This document shows, one piece after another, positions 60,184 to 64,000 of a stretch of DNA of 64,000 nt. A program made the translations under genes and the position numbers. Where the stretch lies: NCBI RefSeq assembly GCF_050436995.1, contig NC_134764.1, forward strand, positions 8,308,001 through 8,372,000. Direction: 5' to 3'. Source of the stretch: Anticarsia gemmatalis. Its lineage: Eukaryota > Arthropoda > Insecta > Lepidoptera > Erebidae. Position 1 is the stretch's first letter, and each line of letters opens with the position of its first letter. The notes under the pieces are model-generated. The model saw only the letters and a program-made list of their open reading frames with translations. It had not been told where the DNA came from and did not search any database.

Positions 60184-60917
60184 TTAGTGCTTGTTCACGT
60201 TGGAACTCGCGGGCGCGGTGGCGGTCGCGAGCGCGGGGACGTGGCGATTTGTGTTCACGTTGGCCGCCAGGCGGGCGTTTGGCTCAAACTGGCTCAAACT
60301 GGTTGATCTTACTTGACATCGCGAGTGAATCGCGCCCGCCACCGCTAGTTCGACGTGAACACACACGAACATCTTCACTTGTTTGATATTGGCGCGAGCG
60401 CGCCACGCGGGCCGCGCGCGACGCCGCTAGCTCGCCCGCGACTTAGACCGCGCGAACGGTTTGTACGTGAACACTTCGGTACATCGCCATATGTTTGATA
60501 TTTCGCGACCGCGCCCGCCACCGCGCCCGCGAGTCAACGTGAATGAGCACTTAGTGCTTGTTCACGTTAGAACTCGCGGGCGCGGTGGCGGTCGCGAGCG
60601 CGGGGACGTGGCGATTTGTGTTCACGTTGGCCGCCAGGCGGGCGTTTGGCTCGAACTGGCTCAAACTGGTTGATCTTACTTGACATCGCGAGTGGATCGC
60701 GCCCGCCACCGCTAGTTCGACGTGAACACACACGAACATCTTCACTTGTTTGATATTGGCGCGAGCGCGCCACGCGGGCCGCGCGCGACGCCGCTAGCTC
60801 GCCCGCGACTTAGACCGCGCGAACGGTTTGTACGTGAACACTTTGGTACATCGCCATATGTTTGATATTTCGCGACCGCGCCCGCCACCGCGCCCGCGAG
60901 TCAACGTGAATGAGCAC
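60184..60917. repeat. Tandem pair of 367-bp GC-rich palindromic units
   Basis: Units at 60184-60550 and 60551-60917 differ at only a few positions. Each begins TTAGTGCTTGTTCACGTT and ends with the inverse (AACGTGAATGAGCAC), with GC-rich arms (CTCGCGGGCGCGGTGGCGG). Each unit contains about five GTTCACGT-type words in both orientations, resembling the subterminal repeats of DNA transposons. Short open frames inside are repeated identically but have no coding character. Confidence 0.9.
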
Positions 60918-61511
60918 TTAGAGTTTGCGATCACGGAAAATGTAACCAACGAAAAACTATTGAGTATTTATTATAAAAATTCATGCTCATTGCGCGCAAG
61001 AATTCCTGTTTAAGATTAATAATATTTACATATCGGTGGTTTAATAAATTGATGTTTGTTACTCCTTCACACAAAAAATAAGGCAAGAACAAAAAGTAAT
61101 ATAGATATTTCTAAGTATTTACCTAACTTCTTAAATAATATACCTATATCACCTATAAAACACCGGCTGCGTCAAATCGCGTAAAATCACAGTATTATAT
61201 TTTTAATCAGCATTAACTTTGTATCGAACTATCTTTATAATAATGACCCGTGTTTAAAAGGAACCCCCGTGTCATTAAGTGTCATTATTGCTTGCGCGCA
61301 TGAATGATGCATGAACGCATTCGATCTTGCCGCCCCGATCGCCGGCAAAGGAAAATGAACCTTAAATTGCGTAGATAATTGTACGATCGATGGCAATTGT
61401 TGGAATTTCTTGGTTGTAATAGAATTATTACTGTGATAGTTACATGCTACGGGTTTGCTTGTACAAGAATAGCTATTTATTAAATGGTTGCGTTTTCTAT
61501 TGTATTTCTTA

Positions 61512-61622
61512 CCCCGAGTTTCTGAGGTACATACGGTAGTTTATCAATTCAATAGCGTTTAAGTACATATAATGTCAGTTTGAACAGATTAACTACCGCT
61601 AAATGTGCCTCAGAAATTGGGG
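61512..61622. mobile_element. Foldback MITE 'H', diverged full copy
   Basis: CCCCGAGTTTCTGAGGTACA, then ACGGTAGTTTATCAATTCAA, with inverse arm ATTAACTACCGCTAAATGTG, CCTCAGAAATTGGGG. Confidence 0.8.
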
Positions 61623-62047
61623 ATCAGTCTGTTAAGGCCGATTTTGCCGCTTCTAAATAAGTATGTTTTAGATTTTCAGAAGGAATTTCCTCAGATTTGC
61701 TTTTACATTTGCTGTCTTTTTAACTATTGGATAGGAATTAAACGGTTTTCTGAAAACTGTGAAACTGACTTTTAGTCTTCGGTTCACAAAAACTTATTTA
61801 ACATATTTTGCTCAAAGATAACACTTTAGTGAAGCATTTTAAATAAGTTTAGTATTACAAATTAGTGCTGGCATGACTTAAGTAGGTTTTTGAGTCGATT
61901 TCCCGATTGGCAAAAATATCCTTGCTCTAAAATTTTAAGATTTAAATCGCATTATTGCTACATTCAATGTGTAGTGAAGGCGTGGTGATAAAAAAGGCTT
62001 TTATAAGAAACTACTTTTAAAATGACAGTTACTGTATAACAAGATGT

Positions 62048-62163
62048 ATGGATGTGAATGAAGCAAGGGAAGTTTGTAAGGATCGTACCAAGTGGCGTTC
62101 TTTAGTCTCTGCCTACCTTATGGGAAAAATGCCTGATTTTACGTATGTATGTAAAAATGTATA
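62048..62163 (+). pseudogene. C-terminus of a LINE reverse-transcriptase ORF
   Basis: An open stretch reads MDVNEAREVCKDRTKWRSLV then SAYLMGK and ends at TAA. The DR.KWRSLVSAY..GK pattern is the C-terminus of non-LTR retrotransposon ORF2 proteins in Lepidoptera. Everything upstream is missing; it is a 5'-truncated dead copy. Confidence 0.65.
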
Positions 62164-62442
62164 AAAGAATAATAAACTTTTCAAACGTACAATTGTAACA
62201 ATTGCTCTACAATTACTTGTTAAAGAACTAGCGACAGACAGACACGCCTATTATTAATATTAGATAAAGTATCAAGTATTCAAGCGAAGTGAACTCTACA
62301 TGTTGTAACACGCGGACCTGCCCGCGAATTACGTGGTAATATATTACTTAATACCGTGTAGGGTTGGCAGGGGAAAGAAAAGTTATTTCAGCAGTTTTAT
62401 TTTAGCAGTTATAAGGTTAAAGATATAGAGAGGAGCTCGTGG

Positions 62443-62580
62443 CTTGAAAGTCTAGGTATCGTGTTATAACCCGGGTAACTGGGTTGTGGAGGTCCGATAG
62501 GCAGTCGCTCCATGTAAATTTATGGTATTCAGCTGCATCCAGTGACACTGGAAGCCGACTCCAACATAGTTGAAAGAAAG
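62443..62580 (-). repeat. Fragment of repeat family R1
   Basis: GGTAACTGGGTTGTGGAGGT, AGGCAGTCGCTCCATGTAAA and GGAAGCCGACTCCAACATAG are the inverse of the start of 14525-14895. Confidence 0.7.
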
Positions 62581-62805
62581 GCTAGGATGATTTAAGGCAG
62601 TAAAAGATATGATTAAAGTGTCAATAAGCCATACTCATCACAAGGTCTTGAGTTCGGTTGTCGGGTCGTAGACTTGGCATAGCAGTTCAGGTGGTTAATA
62701 TAAAACTACCATGTAGATCAAATATTTGTGGCATTCAATAATAATTGTATCGCGTGTACTTTGTATCAAACATCGATCATTTGTAACATGAAAATAGTAT
62801 TACTA

Positions 62806-63015
62806 GCTGTAGTTGTTCTTATAATATTGCTAGCTGACAGGGCAAACGTTGTTTGCCACATAAAAAAAAAATAGTGTCTCTTAGGGATATGAAAAATAGA
62901 TGGCCGATTCTCAGACCTACTCAATACGCATATAAGATTTGGTTAAAATCGGTAAAGTCGTTGCGAGGAGTACTGTAACTAACATTGTGACATGGAAATT
63001 TTATATATAAGATTA
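62806..63015 (+). mobile_element. RTE-type LINE 3' UTR fragment
   Basis: GGCCGATTCTCAGACCTACT and ACATTGTGACATGGAAATTT repeat the order seen at 44585-44955, with a shorter middle. Confidence 0.55.
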
Positions 63016-63356
63016 TGTGTACAAGTCGCGATGGTTTAAAATGGTGAATAGCTTCTTACGTGAGGAAATACAAAAATAGTAATAAATCTACAAACTGCTA
63101 GTGTTAGCCCTATCGTAATGACAAGTTACGCGACCCGGTGGTCACGAAATGACTAGTTATGATGTCACCCTCGCGGCGCTGTCCCCACACTCACTGACGT
63201 GTGGACACACTATTAATACGACAGAATACTGGTGAAAATTATACCTTCAAGCTATTCATGTGAATCGAACAACTTTACTATACTAGGCATTACAAACGTA
63301 CGAACTACGTCATGACAGTTTAAAGCCGGGTCCAGACGAGTGTTATAACGCTCTCA

Positions 63357-63392
63357 TTCCCGGTTTCTGGCGTACATTTAGCAATATTTAAA
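63357..63392. mobile_element. Foldback MITE 'H', left arm only
   Basis: TCCCGGTTTCTGGCGTACAT followed by TTAGCAATATTTA matches the outer part of the arm; the rest is lost. Confidence 0.5.
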
Positions 63393-63533
63393 TCACTAAA
63401 CTGTAAGTCGTGAAAATCAGCACTAGTTTGTTATATTCAAGCATTAACAAACGCACGAACTATATCTTAATTTAAACAATCTTAAGCTGAGTCCAAACGA
63501 GTGTAACGTGAATTCTACGTGTGGACGGCACTG

Positions 63534-63655
63534 ACCCTCGGTTTCTGAAATACATTTAGCGATAGTTTATCTATTCAATAGCGTTTTTTTATATGAGTTT
63601 AAACTCTATTGAATAGATAAACTACCGCTAAATGTGTCTCAGAAACCGGAGGTTA
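63534..63655. mobile_element. Foldback MITE 'H', full copy
   Basis: CCTCGGTTTCTGAAATACAT...ATTCAATAGCGTTTTTTTAT and the inverse arm ending CTCAGAAACCGGAGG. Confidence 0.85.
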
Positions 63656-63735
63656 CTCTTTCCTGCCTTGCTCTTTGCAAGGAACAAACCGTGATAACAT
63701 TTAAAAAGACAGCTCCCGTACTAAAAATTGCTCTT

Positions 63736-63905
63736 GTGTCGCAGGGACTTTTACAAACATATAAACAACGTATACAAAGTACAACCAGACCTGAAACAAT
63801 TATTTGTGGATCGCACAAATAATTGTCCCGTGTGAAAATCGAACCCACGACCTCCTGACGCAATGGTACTAGTATGGCGACCTAAACCACTGCGCCAACT
63901 GATGC
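63736..63905 (-). mobile_element. tRNA-derived SINE
   Basis: Minus-strand head AGTTGGCGCAGTGGTTTAGG (A box) and GAGGTCGTGGGTTCGATTTT (B box), with the shared body ending TGTCGCAGGGACTTTTACAA on the plus strand. It directly abuts the MITE arm at 63906. Confidence 0.75.
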
Positions 63906-63975
63906 GTTTTTTTATACGAGTTTTAACGCTATTGAATAGATAAACTAACACTAAATGTACCTCAGAAAGCGGGAG
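63906..63975. mobile_element. Foldback MITE 'H', right arm only
   Basis: TTTTTTTATACGAGTTTTAA, CGCTATTGAATAGATAAACT and CCTCAGAAAGCGGGAG. No left arm lies to the left; the SINE takes its place. Confidence 0.7.
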
Positions 63976-64000
63976 TCAATCTTTTCTGCCTTCCTCTTTG

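Larger units (their letters stand above)
59950..64000 (-). other. bi: Open upstream intron of the T-box gene (at least 4 kb)
   Basis: No exon for the first half of the T-box was found here. The stretch is loaded with repeats: a 367-bp palindromic tandem pair, foldback MITEs, an R1 fragment, a LINE tail and a tRNA-SINE. The exon upstream must lie beyond 64000. Confidence 0.7.

Noticed and set aside
60184..60745. Two identical 64-residue minus-strand frames
   Set aside because: They repeat only because the DNA unit is duplicated; they read through palindromic GC-rich arms and show no coding signs.

Overview
The window looks like a piece of a moth or butterfly (Lepidoptera) nuclear genome. It is AT-rich and gene-poor, and it is full of repeat families typical of that order: short Helitron-type elements with a TACTAATATTATAAA-like head and a CTAG tail, tRNA-headed SINEs, 3' ends of RTE-like LINEs ending in ...AQQWD, and mariner derivatives. 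No bacterial-style operons, tRNA genes, rRNA genes or CRISPR arrays were seen.

Two host genes are recognisable, both on the minus strand and both only partly inside the window. At 11926-12635 are the first two coding exons of a FANCJ/BRIP1-type DEAH helicase: an acidic N-terminal extension, the YPSQ motif, then ESPTGSGKT (Walker A) and LAWQQ. The rest of the helicase was not found between 1 and 11925. At 53198-59949 are four consecutive exons that join in frame into the C-terminal 304 residues of a T-box factor of the Tbx2/optomotor-blind (bifid) class: the second half of the T-box, a proline-rich tail and the terminal LKSIERMVNGL motif. Its 5' exons lie beyond position 64000. The roughly 40 kb between the two genes is non-coding apart from transposons. 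By analogy with Drosophila omb it may hold cis-regulatory DNA for the T-box gene, but that is inference.

The most complete element is an apparently intact autonomous Helitron at 24271-29598. It has a TC 5' end, a CTAG 3' end with a hairpin 11 nt inside it, and an A|T insertion site. Its gene encodes a 1437-residue RepHel protein once two short introns (145 and 74 bp) are removed. Around it are non-autonomous Helitron-type copies with the same tail design. One of these (38789-39056) sits exactly at an A|T dinucleotide inside another (38770-39240), and one (23839-24090) is a chimera of two subfamilies.

The right-hand 10 kb, inside the introns of the T-box gene, is rich in foldback DNA. It holds a nested palindrome in the 233-bp last intron, two mariner deletion derivatives that keep the WVPHEL signature, a tandem pair of 367-bp GC-rich palindromic units carrying repeated GTTCACGT words, and several copies of a roughly 110-bp hairpin MITE. 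The best copy of that MITE (31952-32059, outside the gene) has perfect 46-bp arms. Stretches not listed individually contain nothing I could support.
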